From: Candidatus Macondimonas diazotrophica
Lineage (GTDB): Bacteria > Pseudomonadota > Gammaproteobacteria > UBA5335
Assembly: GCF_004684205.1 (NCBI RefSeq)
Contig: NZ_SRIO01000010.1
Location: forward strand, 1-64,000
Reading direction: 5' to 3'
Length of the DNA stretch: 64,000 nt
Positions 1-10,651 of the stretch are shown in pieces. Within the stretch, counting starts at the first letter, position 1, and each line of letters begins with the position of its first letter. Under the pieces are notes generated by a model that was not told the DNA's origin, searched no databases, and was given only the letters and a program-made list of their open reading frames with translations. The position numbers and the translations under genes are program-made.

Positions 1-383
1 ACCGCCAGATCGAACAGCGTGATGTGGTTCGGAAGTGCGTCGTCCAGGATGGCCGCCACGATATCGGGCGCCAGCGTAGTCAGGTTGACCATACGGCTGA
101 CGTAGCTGTTGTCGATGCCCTCCCGCGTGGCGATCTCCTTCAAGGACTTTGCTTCCCCCGATTCCAGCATGGCCAGCCAGCGGTGGCCCCTGGCCAGCGC
201 CAGTTGGATGGATGTCGGTGCCACATCCCACGGTCTGACCGGCACGGTTTCGCCGTTCGGCAAGGTGACCAGCTTGCGGCCACTACGGCGCTTGATCTGG
301 ATCGGTACCGACAGGGTCAGCCGGCCATCACTCGCCTCAACGATGTCCGGCTCGCCAGTTTTCTGGATGCGGATGCCGCTCAT
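1..383 (-). CDS. Recombinase-associated HTH protein (KorB/ParB-like), truncated by the window edge
   Basis: A partial reading frame starts at an ATG at 383 and runs off the left edge with no stop, giving about 127 residues. The N-terminal part contains the stretch IQIKRRSGRKLV. Further on, the stretch SLKEIATREGIDNSYVSRMV reads as a helix-turn-helix of the KorB/ParB type. Small proteins of this kind are commonly encoded directly downstream of large serine recombinases in integrative elements, and this one overlaps the recombinase stop by ATGA. It is probably a DNA-binding accessory protein of that element. The family assignment is from memory of such neighbours, and the exact role is unknown. 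Confidence 0.6.
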   Translation of the reverse strand, partial: MSGIRIQKTGEPDIVEASDGRLTLSVPIQIKRRSGRKLVTLPNGETVPVRPWDVAPTSIQLALARGHRWLAMLESGEAKSLKEIATREGIDNSYVSRMVNLTTLAPDIVAAILDDALPNHITLFDLA

Positions 384-1138
384 GCCAGTGCTTCCTCTCG
401 TTGCTCTACCGGTTCGGGGCGCAGCTCCAGCACCAGGCGTTCGATGCCGTTGGCGCGCAGCCGCACTTCGAGGTCGTTGGGTGACACGATGACTTTCTCG
501 ACCAGCAGTTTCACGATCCGGGTCTGCTCGGCCGGGAAAAGTTGATCCCAAATCGCGTCGAGCCGAGTCATGGCCACGGTGATCTTCGCCTCGTCCAAGG
601 TTGGATCGAGCTTGATCGCTTGCGACAGCATGTCGCCGAGTAGATTCGGCGCGCGCAAGATCGCGCGCAGTTGATCGGGCACCGCCGATTCGAGTTCTGC
701 GGCCGGCAGTCTCGGCAAGCCCGACGCTCCTGCATGCTCCTTGGCATCGCGCTGGGGCACGTAGTACCGATAGCGCCGGCCATTTTTCTTCGTGGTGTGC
801 CAGGGCGACAGTGCCCGCCCGTCGTTTCCGAACACGATGCCTCTGAGCAGATAGGGAACCTTGGCCCGCGTCGTGTTGCCCCGGACTCGGCCATTCATCT
901 CCAGAATCGCGTGGACACTGTTCCACAGCTCGCGGCTGCCGATGGGCGGATGCTCGGCCTGGTACCACTGGCCCTTGTGCCGTAACTCACCGAGGCCGGT
1001 TCGGTTACTGAGGAGCTTGTCGATGTGGCCCTTGTCGATCGGTCTGCCATCGCGCGTCTTGCCATGTTGCATGGTTCAGGCCTTGGACGTCACACCATCC
1101 AGTTTCAGCCCTTGACCAGTGAGGTGCTTTCTGCGTCG
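380..1138 (-). pseudogene. Large serine recombinase, C-terminal half only
   Basis: The open part is 380-1072 (230 residues). It carries the recombinase-domain signature around DKLLSNRTGLGELRHKGQWY and the later zinc-ribbon/coiled-coil-type region typical of phage and ICE serine integrases, which are usually 450-600 residues. The N-terminal catalytic resolvase domain with its active Ser is absent. The same frame stays similar to the family upstream of the apparent ATG at 1072: it reads GLKLDGVTSKA, then TGA at 1076-1078, then TMQHGK. Family members tend to have Trp at that position. The gene is therefore both truncated and interrupted, and cannot recombine DNA alone. A domesticated C-terminal DNA-binding fragment starting at 1072 is possible but less likely. 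Confidence 0.75.
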
Positions 1139-1376
1139 TGGCAGCCGGGGCATTCAGGCGCATGAGGGGCCTCGGTTATTCGTCGTTCTCGAATAACTGC
1201 CGCCGATGGCAAATACGCCAACACCAGGTCACGGCGGCGCTGAACGAGGGCGAATCAACCTGATGCAATTCAGCCCGACTTGATACCGATTGGAGCAAGA
1301 GGGCTTGCTGGCCCAAGCCTGACTCTGCGACGGCCTGACGGGGCGACGCAACGCCAATCTGGGCGACAACAAGGGG

Positions 1377-2087
1377 TTGTTCTGTTCGGCGTTCTTCGAA
1401 CTGTCGATTGGCTTCGAGCGGGTGCTGAAGCTGGTCTTGGTCCTCGACCAGATGGCGCGCAACCAGCTGGCTCCTCCCGACAGCAAGACCGTCGAGGATT
1501 ACGGGCACCAGCTTCGCGCCCTCTTAGACGCCGCAAAGGCCGTTTACGCCGCGCGCAACGTGTCTGCACTGAATGGATTTCAGGCCGATTCGTTGCCCAC
1601 TGGGATCCTGGGCTTCCTGGACGATTCCGCGCACCCCGGCGGGCGCTATTCGAACATCAACAAGCTGACCGGCCACAGGCATCAGGCGATGGCCGACCCC
1701 ATCACGCGATGGGGCGAGATGGCGAGCCAGATCATGCGCACGCAGGCCGCTGCGCGGGCGCGCGAACGCGCGCAGATGAACGGCCGGACGGCCGATGTTG
1801 CGTTGGGTGATGCTGCAGCCCGCGTGATGAGTGATCTCAACCCGCGACGGATGGATGTCGCGCCGCTGCATGTCCGGGCCTCGGAACCGGATACCGCCGT
1901 CAAGTACGCTATCGACGCATTGGTCACTCTGATCGTCGCGTTGCGCGATGTGATCGACTCGCTTTGTGGGAGTGCGTGGGCGGTCAATCCGGCTGGTCAA
2001 TCCGGCGCGGCTGAGGTGCCGGCCATGAAAGCGTTCGTGCTGTTTGCCTGTGCAGACCGGCAGTACGCGATGCGGAAGCGGCCATGA
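1377..2087 (+). CDS. Hypothetical protein, probably the 3' part of a decaying gene
   Basis: This is a 236-residue frame from a TTG. The family is not recognised. It is Ala- and Arg-rich and mostly helical in appearance, with no signal peptide and no metal or nucleotide motif. The protein-like sequence continues upstream in the same frame from an ATG at 1263, broken only by TGA at 1281-1283 and TGA at 1320-1322. Both fall where Trp would read naturally (SPT-x-YRLEQEG and LLAQA-x-LCDG). So the original start is probably at or before 1263, and the listed CDS is only the part that remains open. No convincing ribosome-binding site precedes the TTG. It lies in a patch of other broken mobile-element genes. 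Confidence 0.4.
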   Translation: MFCSAFFELSIGFERVLKLVLVLDQMARNQLAPPDSKTVEDYGHQLRALLDAAKAVYAARNVSALNGFQADSLPTGILGFLDDSAHPGGRYSNINKLTGHRHQAMADPITRWGEMASQIMRTQAAARARERAQMNGRTADVALGDAAARVMSDLNPRRMDVAPLHVRASEPDTAVKYAIDALVTLIVALRDVIDSLCGSAWAVNPAGQSGAAEVPAMKAFVLFACADRQYAMRKRP

Positions 2088-2260
2088 CCGACCGCGCAAG
2101 AAGCCGATTCTGCGGCGGTACCGCCCGGCGACTCTCAAGATGCCCTCGCAGGCCGGTGTAGGCTGACGGCGAGGCCTCTGAGCAAAGGCTGCTGTACCGC
2201 TCGCGACTGGTATTAACGGACGATCTCATACATAAAGGTCCCATCAATGACAGCTAGACC

Positions 2261-2710
2261 ATGAAGCGAACAAAAGACACTGACGCCATCTCGACGATGC
2301 AGGACAACGCGGTACAGGCCTTCGTTCCGCATCCGCTGCCGCCCTCCAATCCTCCACAGGCTCCCGAGGCATTTCCCAATCTGAATCATCAGGCCGAGCC
2401 GGCTCTCGCCCGCCTGTCCGCGGCGTGTCGTGGCTGATGCCGTCGGTTGACTGGCTGCGCTATAGCACCATCCGTAAGACGGCCCTGCTCACCTCGCGAA
2501 TTGAAGGTCCGCAGGCACATTGACCGACCGGCCTCGATGAGGCAGCGGAAGTCGCCGTCCGCAACACGAACGATGTCGGGGAAGTTACCCACGATCTGCG
2601 GGCCTTACGGTTGGCCCAGAACAACTCGCGCGATCCCAATGGACTGCCCACCAGCGTGCGTCTGCTGTGTAAGGCCTTCCGTGTCCTGATCGACGGGGTG
2701 CGCCGGATAC
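2261..2710 (+). pseudogene. Fic family protein, N-terminal fragment with frameshift
   Basis: The ATG at 2261 opens a frame with FVPHPLPPSNPP, the usual N-terminal start of Fic/DUF4172-type proteins. A frameshift near 2425 moves the similarity to another frame, which reads WLMPSVDWLRYS, then SRIEGPQA (the conserved S-x-IEG-T-Q region). After a TGA at 2521-2523 the match continues with DPNGLPTSVRLLC and LIDGVRR. The match stops near 2705, so the whole catalytic half with the HPFxxGNGR AMPylation motif is missing. The next gene, on the opposite strand, begins 26 bases later, so this edge probably marks an old deletion or insertion boundary. No functional product is expected. Confidence 0.7.
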
Positions 2711-2735
2711 GGCGTCTTGAATGTGTCGCGGACGA

Positions 2736-4529
2736 TCACACGCCGCGCAGCAACCGGCTCGCCGCAGCCGCGATCCCGGCCAGACTTTCGCCGGCCACCA
2801 GGCCGGCAGCAATCGCCAACAGAAAGCGCGCCGCCCAGTGCGGCGCCAGGCGGGAGAGCGCCGCGCCGATCAGCGCGCCGAGAAACAGCGACACCGAATT
2901 CCAGGCCGGGATCACGAAGGCCAGTCCCATCGCGGAACCGCTCGGCATCCACCGCCCCCACGTCGGCACCAGCTCGGCGATCAAAGCCAGTGCCACACCG
3001 GCAATTGCCGCAACAATCAGCGCCGAGACACTGCCGGGCGGCAAGGACCCTGCGCCGCCCTGCAGGACTTCAGCGACGGCTTTCCAGGTGGCGACCGCCG
3101 GAGCGGGCCACTCGGGTGTCAGCAGCATGCTGTGCGGATCGGGAATCAACAGCAGGTAAGCGGCGCTACCCACCAGCGCGCCGGTGGCCACACCGAACAA
3201 CTGCGCAATTGCCTGGAATCTCGGCGCGGCGCCCAGCAGCATCCCCGCCTTCAAGTCGTGCAACAGGTCGGCGCACTGATCGGTCGCGCCGCCGGTCACG
3301 TTGGCGGCCATGAGGTTGTTGCTGATGTTGCCCGGGGTGATCACCGCAAAGGACACCTGCGTGACCTTGCCGGTGGCGCCGATGGGTGTGATGCCGGTTT
3401 CGCCTGCCACCCGCGCTGCGACGATCGCCAGTCCGAAGGCCAGCAGCGTGGCGATCACCGCGGCATACAGGGCGATACCGAACAACGCCATCTGGGCCAC
3501 CACCGAAATCAGCCCGGCGATGACCGCGCCCGACCTGAACCAGGCCGCCGGGACCTCCCCGATCGCCGCGGCCGTCTCGATCCCGGCAAGCGGTTCCCGG
3601 CGACGATGCCGATGCCACCCGGCTGCGACCACAGTCGTGAGCGACGCGCTGACCATCAACGCCACGCCCGGCCACAGCAACCATTCGACCATCGGCCCGA
3701 ACCATACCGCCTCCGGCGCACCCGGCTCGGTCCAGCCCCGGGCAATGGTCCATGGGCCGATCCACCCCCAGGCGATGAGTGCGCCCAGCAGGAGGGACAG
3801 ACCAACCTTGAGCCCCACGATGGCTCCGAAACCGATCATCAGCAACGACGGGTCCAGCGCGAAACCGAGGTTGTGCAGGCTCGCACTGCGCCCCGGCAAA
3901 GTCAGCGTCGGCGACCAGCGGGACACCGTAAACATAAACTCCTGCCCGAGCTTCAGGGCCGCTGCCAGCGTCAGGCTCGCGAACAGTACCCGCACCCGCG
4001 CGGTGGCCTCGGCGCCGTGACTGTAGATCTCGCGCAGCGTCTGGGCCGTCGCCATGCCGGCCGGAAATGGCAAGCCGCTGCGCAGCAGCATCTGACGGCG
4101 CAGCCCGACCGCCACCATCACGCCGAGAAAACTCACCACGAACAGCCAGCAGGCCAGCCAGGCCCAGGACAGTTGCGTCCCGTTCACCAGTGCCAGCGCT
4201 GGGATGGGCGCCGCCAGGCCGCTGGAAACGATGGCCGCGGCAGCCGATGCGGCGGTCTGGTTGATGGTGTTTTCCATCAAGCCGAAACGGCGCACGCCGA
4301 ACACTTCCATGAGCCGCCACAACGCCAGGCCGATCAGCGCGGCCGCGATCGACATGTTGAAGCTCCACCCGATTTTGAGACCTGTGTAGATGTTGCATGG
4401 CGCGAGCACGCCGCCGATCACCATGCCCGTGACCAACGCGCGCAGTGTCAGCTGGGGTTCGTGGGAACTCTCCCGCCCTGGACCCATCGCCGCATCCGCA
4501 TTCGATTGCAACCGCACCCTCCCGATCAT
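2736..4529 (-). CDS. OPT-family oligopeptide/metal-complex transporter
   Basis: This is a 597-residue polytopic inner-membrane protein with about 14 hydrophobic segments, the size and layout of prokaryotic OPT transporters. Typical family stretches are LAPCNIYTGLKIGWSFNMS near the first helix, ENTINQTAASAAA, FPAGMATAQTL and GNISNNLMAANVTGG. OPT proteins import peptides or metal-chelate complexes by proton symport, but the substrate cannot be read here. The frame is open to 4835, but the first 100 residues of that extension are low-complexity. I chose ATG 4529, which has AGGA about 10 bases upstream; ATG 4487 is the alternative. Its 3' end abuts the broken Fic fragment. No linked operon partner is visible. 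Confidence 0.85.
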   Translation of the reverse strand: MIGRVRLQSNADAAMGPGRESSHEPQLTLRALVTGMVIGGVLAPCNIYTGLKIGWSFNMSIAAALIGLALWRLMEVFGVRRFGLMENTINQTAASAAAAIVSSGLAAPIPALALVNGTQLSWAWLACWLFVVSFLGVMVAVGLRRQMLLRSGLPFPAGMATAQTLREIYSHGAEATARVRVLFASLTLAAALKLGQEFMFTVSRWSPTLTLPGRSASLHNLGFALDPSLLMIGFGAIVGLKVGLSLLLGALIAWGWIGPWTIARGWTEPGAPEAVWFGPMVEWLLWPGVALMVSASLTTVVAAGWHRHRRREPLAGIETAAAIGEVPAAWFRSGAVIAGLISVVAQMALFGIALYAAVIATLLAFGLAIVAARVAGETGITPIGATGKVTQVSFAVITPGNISNNLMAANVTGGATDQCADLLHDLKAGMLLGAAPRFQAIAQLFGVATGALVGSAAYLLLIPDPHSMLLTPEWPAPAVATWKAVAEVLQGGAGSLPPGSVSALIVAAIAGVALALIAELVPTWGRWMPSGSAMGLAFVIPAWNSVSLFLGALIGAALSRLAPHWAARFLLAIAAGLVAGESLAGIAAAASRLLRGV

Positions 4530-5317
4530 CGATCCGCCGTCCTGCGAAAATCCGGCTGGCCGGACCACGGCGCACCATCGCACGCATGCTGGTCCGGAAC
4601 GCCGATGCGACGGCTCGGCCGTTTCGGCCGTCATTCCGTGGATCAGCGCGCCGGCATCTGGGATCACCGACGCCCATCCCGCCGTCCCACAGCGCGACGG
4701 CGCCTTCCACGTCCCCGCCGTGCACACGGTGGAACCCGGACGTGTCCGTCCGACCGAGCAACCACCATACCGAATCGAAGGCCATCCGGCCGCCCCGATG
4801 GGCTCGGTCAGCACCCCGCCCGAGGGGCGGAACACGGAACGACGGCCCCCGCCGCCCAGGGTTCAGGTACGCCGCTTCGATGGCGGGCGTCGCCGCCGGA
4901 AGGCAGGTTCGGGCGCTGTTCCGGGCTTGGCAGCACAGCATGCCTGCGAAGATCGCCGGCCACAGTCCGCGCACAGGGCATCCATGAGGCATCCGTACCA
5001 GATCAGTGCGCCCCCCGGCCAGGGGCCACAACACGCCAGCGGGGCACGCCGCCGTCCATCCCATTGAGTTCGAAGCCCTTTCCGACATTGATCCTTTGGA
5101 CGTTCATGGTCCCTTAACAGCAATACGCGGGGATTCACCTAGAATTGAGTGACCTGTCGATACCGTTGACTGGCAGGGTTATTGCGTAGTACCCAATACG
5201 ACCCAAAGTATCGTGCCGCACGACATGAGACAGCGATCAGGCCATCAGAGATGAAGCGAACGTCGCGCACGCGCTTGTCGCGATACTCAACCAGCACTTC
5301 TCTATGGAGGCTTCAAT
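4530..5317. other. 788-base stretch without a recognisable gene
   Basis: Several frames are open in this GC-rich stretch, but none has a coherent family match. An ATG at 5106 on the minus strand has AAGGGA upstream, and its frame stops after about 34 residues. Long open frames in two other minus-strand phases are Arg/Gly-rich and look like GC artefacts. It may hold a gene degraded beyond recognition, or the long leader of the OPT gene. A weak TTGACT at 5166 precedes the glycosyltransferase, without a good -10 at the right distance. Confidence 0.4.
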
Positions 5318-6157
5318 ATGGCCGCCCAACCCGCCAGGAGGCTTCAGCCGAAGATCCCGACGCCTGCGTCAATGCCACTACGTGGAAGAATCAGCGATCT
5401 GCCCTCAATCAGCGTCATCATTCCCTGCCTGAATGAAGAAGGCGTCGTGGATGGCCTGATCGATGATCTGCTGGACAACGATTACCCGCACTTCGAAATC
5501 ATTGTCTGCGATAGCGGAAGCAGCGACGGCACAGCGGCCGTCGTGACCGAACGCGCGCAGACCGATCCGCGCCTGCGCTTGGTGACGGCACCGAAGCGCG
5601 GCGTTTCACTCGCCCGGAATACCGGCGCGTCGGCGGCGCAGGGCGACTATTTCGTTTTTCTCGATGCCGATGCTCGTGTTCCCCATGACTACCTCGAAGT
5701 CGCCATGACCGAGATCCGCCAAAGAGTTCTGGCGGTGGCCACCTTCTACATGCGCGCCGGAAACGATGACCGGCTGTGCCGGCTGATCGTCAAGGCGTTC
5801 AATCATTGGATTTCGATCCTGCAATACATCAAACCCACCGCGCCGGGTGCATCAGGCTTCTGGGTGCGGCGCGACCTGCACGCGAAAACCGGCGGGTACG
5901 ACGAAACCCTAAACTTTGCCGAAGATCTGAAATACCTCGCCCACTGCAGTCGGTTCGGCAAGTTCGGGGTCCTGCGCAAGCAGCGCGCGATTATCAACAT
6001 GCGCCGTTTCGAGCAGGACGGCCGAATCAAGACCGGGCTCGAGTGGCTGTTCGGCGGGATGACGCATACGATCGGACTTCGTTTGCGGCGCACGCCGTTC
6101 AAGTACCGTTTCGGTCACTACAGCGCCGTAGGTACAGGCAAAGGCCGGAACATCTGA
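5318..6157 (+). CDS. Glycosyltransferase family 2
   Basis: This 279-residue protein transfers a sugar from a nucleotide-sugar donor to a lipid, protein or polysaccharide acceptor not identifiable here. GT-A fold marks appear in order: VIIPCLNEE near residue 33, the DSGSSDGT nucleotide-binding stretch near 60, FLDADAR with the metal-binding D-x-D type motif near 112, then GASGFWVRRD and a FAEDLKY acidic residue likely to act as base. There is a short hydrophobic stretch at the C-terminal side but no clear transmembrane anchor. The start at 5318 has TGGAGG seven bases upstream. It stands alone, with no capsule or LPS genes beside it. Confidence 0.85.
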   Translation: MAAQPARRLQPKIPTPASMPLRGRISDLPSISVIIPCLNEEGVVDGLIDDLLDNDYPHFEIIVCDSGSSDGTAAVVTERAQTDPRLRLVTAPKRGVSLARNTGASAAQGDYFVFLDADARVPHDYLEVAMTEIRQRVLAVATFYMRAGNDDRLCRLIVKAFNHWISILQYIKPTAPGASGFWVRRDLHAKTGGYDETLNFAEDLKYLAHCSRFGKFGVLRKQRAIINMRRFEQDGRIKTGLEWLFGGMTHTIGLRLRRTPFKYRFGHYSAVGTGKGRNI

Positions 6158-6580
6158 GCCTCGACTGAGACCCCGCATCGGCACCCCGAGCCCTCTGAAC
6201 AGAACCACCGGGGATCGGGGCGCGGGCGGGGCGCCCGGATGGACCCTGGCGCACTGGCGTACTTCGGTGGGCCATGGCCATCGCCCGCCGGGGTCAAACA
6301 CCGGTCGCAGGTGACTCTCGGCAACACGTCCGGAAGCACTGCCGCCAGCGCGGGCTGCCGTTTGCCGCATCGACCAGCAGGCGCTAGAATGCGCGGTTTT
6401 TCAGCGCATCCCGTCCTCGATCACCAACGGCGCCTGCCCTTGCCAGCCGGGGCTGCCGCGCGCCGCGCACGGCGGCCCACACCAGCCGACACTGCGCGGC
6501 TTCCCGGCCCCGTCATCTTCCGCCTGGACACCACTGCTGCGAGAACCGGGGCCGTCCGAAACCAAGCCAAGGAGCCCACC
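6158..6580. other. 423-base intergenic region before the SulP gene
   Basis: No gene is supported here. The SulP frame stays open through this stretch, but its translation is Pro/Ala/Arg-rich and unlike a transporter N-terminus. The only signal seen is a candidate promoter at 6362-6390. Confidence 0.5.
6362..6390 (+). promoter_or_regulatory. Candidate sigma-70 promoter for SulP-usp
   Basis: TTGCCG at 6362-6367 is separated by 17 bases from TAGAAT at 6385-6390. This would give a leader of about 185 bases before the TTG start at 6581. It was identified by eye only. Confidence 0.4.
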
Positions 6581-8059
<1,479 letters not shown>

Positions 8060-8069
8060 GGGACGCGCC

Positions 8070-8936
8070 GTGATAGATCCGCAGAACAAGGTTCTGGCCT
8101 GCGTCGACCGGTCCCGCTTCGCGGTGCACGTGGCGGACTACGCCGCCTGGGCGGCGAACAGGCTGAATGCGCCGCTGGAGTTTCTCCATGTGATCGACCG
8201 CCACCCTGAGCGCAGCACCGGCGATGATCACAGCGGAACCATCGGTATCGACGCTCAGCAGCACCTGCTGACCCAGCTTTCCACCGAAGACGAACAGCGC
8301 GCCCGCAGCACCCGCGAACAGGGGCGCATCTTCCTGAAGCAACTGCGCGAACGCGCCCTGGCGGCGGGCTGTCCCGAGGTCGACGTGCGCCAGCGCCATG
8401 GCGAGCTCGAAGACACCCTGCGCGAGCAGCAGGCGCAAGTCCGGCTGATGGTGCTGGGCCGGCGCGGCGCATCGGCCGAGGCCACCCGGCGCGATCTGGG
8501 CCGCAACGTCGAGCGGGTGGTCCGCGCGCTGCGCCGGCCGGTGCTGACCGTCACCGAGGGCTTCAAGCCACCCGAACGGGTGATGATCGCCTTCGATGGC
8601 AGCGGCGTGACCCGCCGGGGGGTCGAGATGATCGCCGCCAGTCCGCTGTTTGCCGGCCTGCCGATTCACCTGCTGATGTCCGGCAAGCCGCGTGCCGATG
8701 CACCGCGACAACTCGATTGGGCGCACGCCAGACTGGAGACTGCGGGCTTTGCGGTGACGCCGGCCTGGGTCCCCGGCGATGCCGAAACCGTGATCGCCCG
8801 CGTCGTTCAGGAACAATCGATCGACCTGCTGGTCATGGGCGCTTTCGGTCATTCGGTGCTGCGCCGGCTGATCCTCGGGAGCAAGACCGCCGATCTGCTG
8901 CGTTCAGCCACCATCCCTACCCTGCTGCTGCGATAG
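8070..8936 (+). CDS. Universal stress protein, tandem Usp domains
   Basis: This 288-residue cytoplasmic protein has two UspA folds, at about 1-145 and 150-288. The second carries an intact ATP-binding loop, [16 protein letters not shown], fitting G-x2-G-x9-G-S/T. The first has a degenerate version ([16 protein letters not shown]). One ATP-competent and one degenerate domain is common in tandem Usp proteins. The GTG start at 8070 follows GAGGGA and sits 10 bases after the SulP stop, so the two are co-transcribed. The protein may sense adenylate levels and adjust the transporter, which is an inference from the pairing alone. Confidence 0.85.
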   Translation: MIDPQNKVLACVDRSRFAVHVADYAAWAANRLNAPLEFLHVIDRHPERSTGDDHSGTIGIDAQQHLLTQLSTEDEQRARSTREQGRIFLKQLRERALAAGCPEVDVRQRHGELEDTLREQQAQVRLMVLGRRGASAEATRRDLGRNVERVVRALRRPVLTVTEGFKPPERVMIAFDGSGVTRRGVEMIAASPLFAGLPIHLLMSGKPRADAPRQLDWAHARLETAGFAVTPAWVPGDAETVIARVVQEQSIDLLVMGAFGHSVLRRLILGSKTADLLRSATIPTLLLR

Positions 8937-8959
8937 CACAGGTCGGGCGCGGCGCCACG

Positions 8960-9871
8960 TTACGCGGCCGCGCGCGGCGATGGCCGCAACGCAGCCTTGC
9001 ACACCGCCATCAGCGCCTCGATGCTGGCGGTGCGGGTGTAATTGGGCCGAATCACGAAGGCAATACGCCGGTGGGGACCAGGCTCGTTCAGATGCACCGC
9101 CGAGAGCGCGCTGTTCTGGGAAATCAGCTGATCCAGCGCCATCTCCGGGATCAGGGTCGTCCCGAGCCGGCCCAATACCATCTGCACCAAGGTATTCAGG
9201 CTGGCGGCGCCGAAGCCGTGGTTGGCAGTCTGCCCGGAAAGCTTGCAGGCATCGAGAATGTGCGCCTTCAGGCAGTGCCCTTCCTTGAGCAGCATCAGAT
9301 TGCTGTGGTTCAACTCGTCGCTGGTGATTTCCTTCTGGTGTGCGTGGACATCCTCGGCCAGCGTCACCCAGTAGAAATCCTCCTGCCAGAATTCCAGCGT
9401 CAACAGGCCGTCGACCGGGAACGGCAGCGCCAGAATGGCCGTGTCGATCTCGCCCTGGCGCACCATGTCCACCAACATCTGGGATTGCTCCTCGACGATG
9501 TTGAGCTGCGCCTTTGGGTATTGCGCGCTGAGCAAGGGCATCATCCGGGGCAGCAGAAACGGCGCAATGGTAGGAATCAGGCCGACCGAGAGCGGGAAGT
9601 TCAGTGGATCCTTCTGGCTCTGGGCCAGATGCTGCAGCTCGTCCACCTGCAGAATCACCTTGCGGGCCTGCGCCAGTACCTGCCGGCCGAGCGGGGTCAC
9701 CAGCACCTTCTTGTTATCGCGCTCGAAAATCTGCACTCCAAGCTGCCTTTCCAGTTCGTTGAGCGCGGTGCTCAGGGCGGATTGGCTGATATTGCACTGC
9801 TCGGCGGCCTTGCGGAAATGCAGCGTCTTTTCCACCGCCAAGGCGTAATGGAGCTGTTTGATGGAAACCAT
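8960..9871 (-). CDS. oxyR: OxyR, LysR-type peroxide sensor
   Basis: This 303-residue transcription factor has an N-terminal winged helix-turn-helix (about 1-60, LHFRKAAEQCNISQSALSTAL) and a redox-sensing periplasmic-binding-like domain. The two OxyR cysteines are present: Cys200 in KEGHCLKAH and Cys209 in LDACKL, matching Cys199/Cys208 of E. coli. On oxidation they form the disulfide that activates transcription. It is divergent from ahpC-ahpF with 140 bases between the starts, the classic arrangement in which OxyR controls both itself and the peroxidase. The start is ATG 9871, immediately before the HTH. Confidence 0.95.
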   Translation of the reverse strand: MVSIKQLHYALAVEKTLHFRKAAEQCNISQSALSTALNELERQLGVQIFERDNKKVLVTPLGRQVLAQARKVILQVDELQHLAQSQKDPLNFPLSVGLIPTIAPFLLPRMMPLLSAQYPKAQLNIVEEQSQMLVDMVRQGEIDTAILALPFPVDGLLTLEFWQEDFYWVTLAEDVHAHQKEITSDELNHSNLMLLKEGHCLKAHILDACKLSGQTANHGFGAASLNTLVQMVLGRLGTTLIPEMALDQLISQNSALSAVHLNEPGPHRRIAFVIRPNYTRTASIEALMAVCKAALRPSPRAAA

Positions 9872-9895
9872 GCCGGACCCCTTTTGATCATCTTG

Positions 9896-9914
9896 CGTTC
9901 TATATTTTGGAACG
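9896..9914. promoter_or_regulatory. Inverted repeat in the oxyR/ahpC intergenic region, possible OxyR site
   Basis: CGTTC and GAACG flank a nine-base AT-rich centre. The repeat lies between the divergent genes, about 20 bases upstream of the ahpC -35, a good position for an activator. The classical four-tetrad OxyR pattern is not clearly visible, so the assignment is tentative. Confidence 0.35.
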
Positions 9915-9934
9915 TCATGATAATTTTAATTCAA

Positions 9935-9963
9935 TTTACATATGAACGGGGCATGCTTAGGAT
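9935..9963 (+). promoter_or_regulatory. Candidate ahpC promoter
   Basis: TTTACA at 9935-9940 is followed after 17 bases by TAGGAT at 9958-9963. The surrounding sequence is unusually AT-rich for this genome. Transcription would begin about 40 bases before the ahpC ATG, which has AAAGGAG upstream. Confidence 0.55.
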
Positions 9964-10011
9964 CGAGAGTCACAACAACGCTTTTCCAACCCACCGAGAA
10001 AGGAGTGCACC

Positions 10012-10575
10012 ATGGCGCTGATCAACACAGCCATCAAACCCTTCAAGGCCACCGCTTTCAAACAGGGCGAGTTCATCGAAGTGTCCGATCAGGACCTGAA
10101 AGGCAAGTGGTCGATCTTCTTCTTCTACCCCGCCGACTTCACCTTCGTCTGCCCGACCGAGCTGGGCGATCTCGCCGACCACTACGAGGAGTTCCAGAAG
10201 CGCGGCGTGGAAATCTATTCGGTCTCCACCGACACACACTTCACCCACAAGGCCTGGCACGATTCGTCTGAAACCATCGGCAAGATCCAGTACACCATGA
10301 TCGGCGACCCAACCGGCGAGATCACCCGCAACTTCGACGTGATGCGCGAAGGCCAGGGCCTTGCGGACCGTGGCACCTTCATCGTGGACCCGGACGGCGT
10401 CATCCAGGCGATGGAAATCACCGCCGAGGGCATCGGCCGTGACGCAGAAGACCTGCTGCGCAAGCTCAAGGCGGCCCAGTACGTTGCCGCCCACCCGGGC
10501 GAAGTCTGCCCGGCGGCCTGGAAAGAAGGCGAGTCCACCCTGGCGCCTTCGCTCGACCTGGTCGGAAAGATCTAG
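10012..10575 (+). CDS. ahpC: Alkyl hydroperoxide reductase subunit C (peroxiredoxin)
   Basis: This 187-residue typical 2-Cys peroxiredoxin reduces hydrogen peroxide, organic peroxides and peroxynitrite in the cytoplasm. The peroxidatic Cys47 lies in FTFVCPTEL and the resolving Cys166 in GEVCPAAW, both at the positions expected for the AhpC class, and the length matches E. coli AhpC. It receives electrons from AhpF, encoded 76 bases downstream. An AAAGGAG ribosome-binding site precedes the ATG. Its position opposite oxyR implies induction by peroxide. Confidence 0.97.
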   Translation: MALINTAIKPFKATAFKQGEFIEVSDQDLKGKWSIFFFYPADFTFVCPTELGDLADHYEEFQKRGVEIYSVSTDTHFTHKAWHDSSETIGKIQYTMIGDPTGEITRNFDVMREGQGLADRGTFIVDPDGVIQAMEITAEGIGRDAEDLLRKLKAAQYVAAHPGEVCPAAWKEGESTLAPSLDLVGKI

Positions 10576-10651
10576 TCCGAAAGGGGGGGGTGTGGGCGCC
10601 GGCCCGCACCCCGCTCGACCCGCCCACGCAAGCACGGCAAAGGACCGAACC

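Noticed and set aside
380-2087. UGA read as Trp or selenocysteine
   Set aside because: TGA is a working stop in many neighbouring genes and no selenocysteine-insertion-like structure was seen; pseudogene decay is simpler.
4530-5106. Degraded AzlC-like or racemase-like gene
   Set aside because: Short local resemblances in different frames could not be joined into a family pattern.
2721-5117. Long open frame of about 800 codons on the plus strand
   Set aside because: It lies opposite the OPT transporter, is Arg/Gln/His-rich, and has no family pattern; it is an antisense shadow caused by high GC.
9872-10011. Canonical four-tetrad OxyR binding site
   Set aside because: ATAG/CTAT tetrads at 11-base spacing could not be found; only a shorter palindrome is reported.
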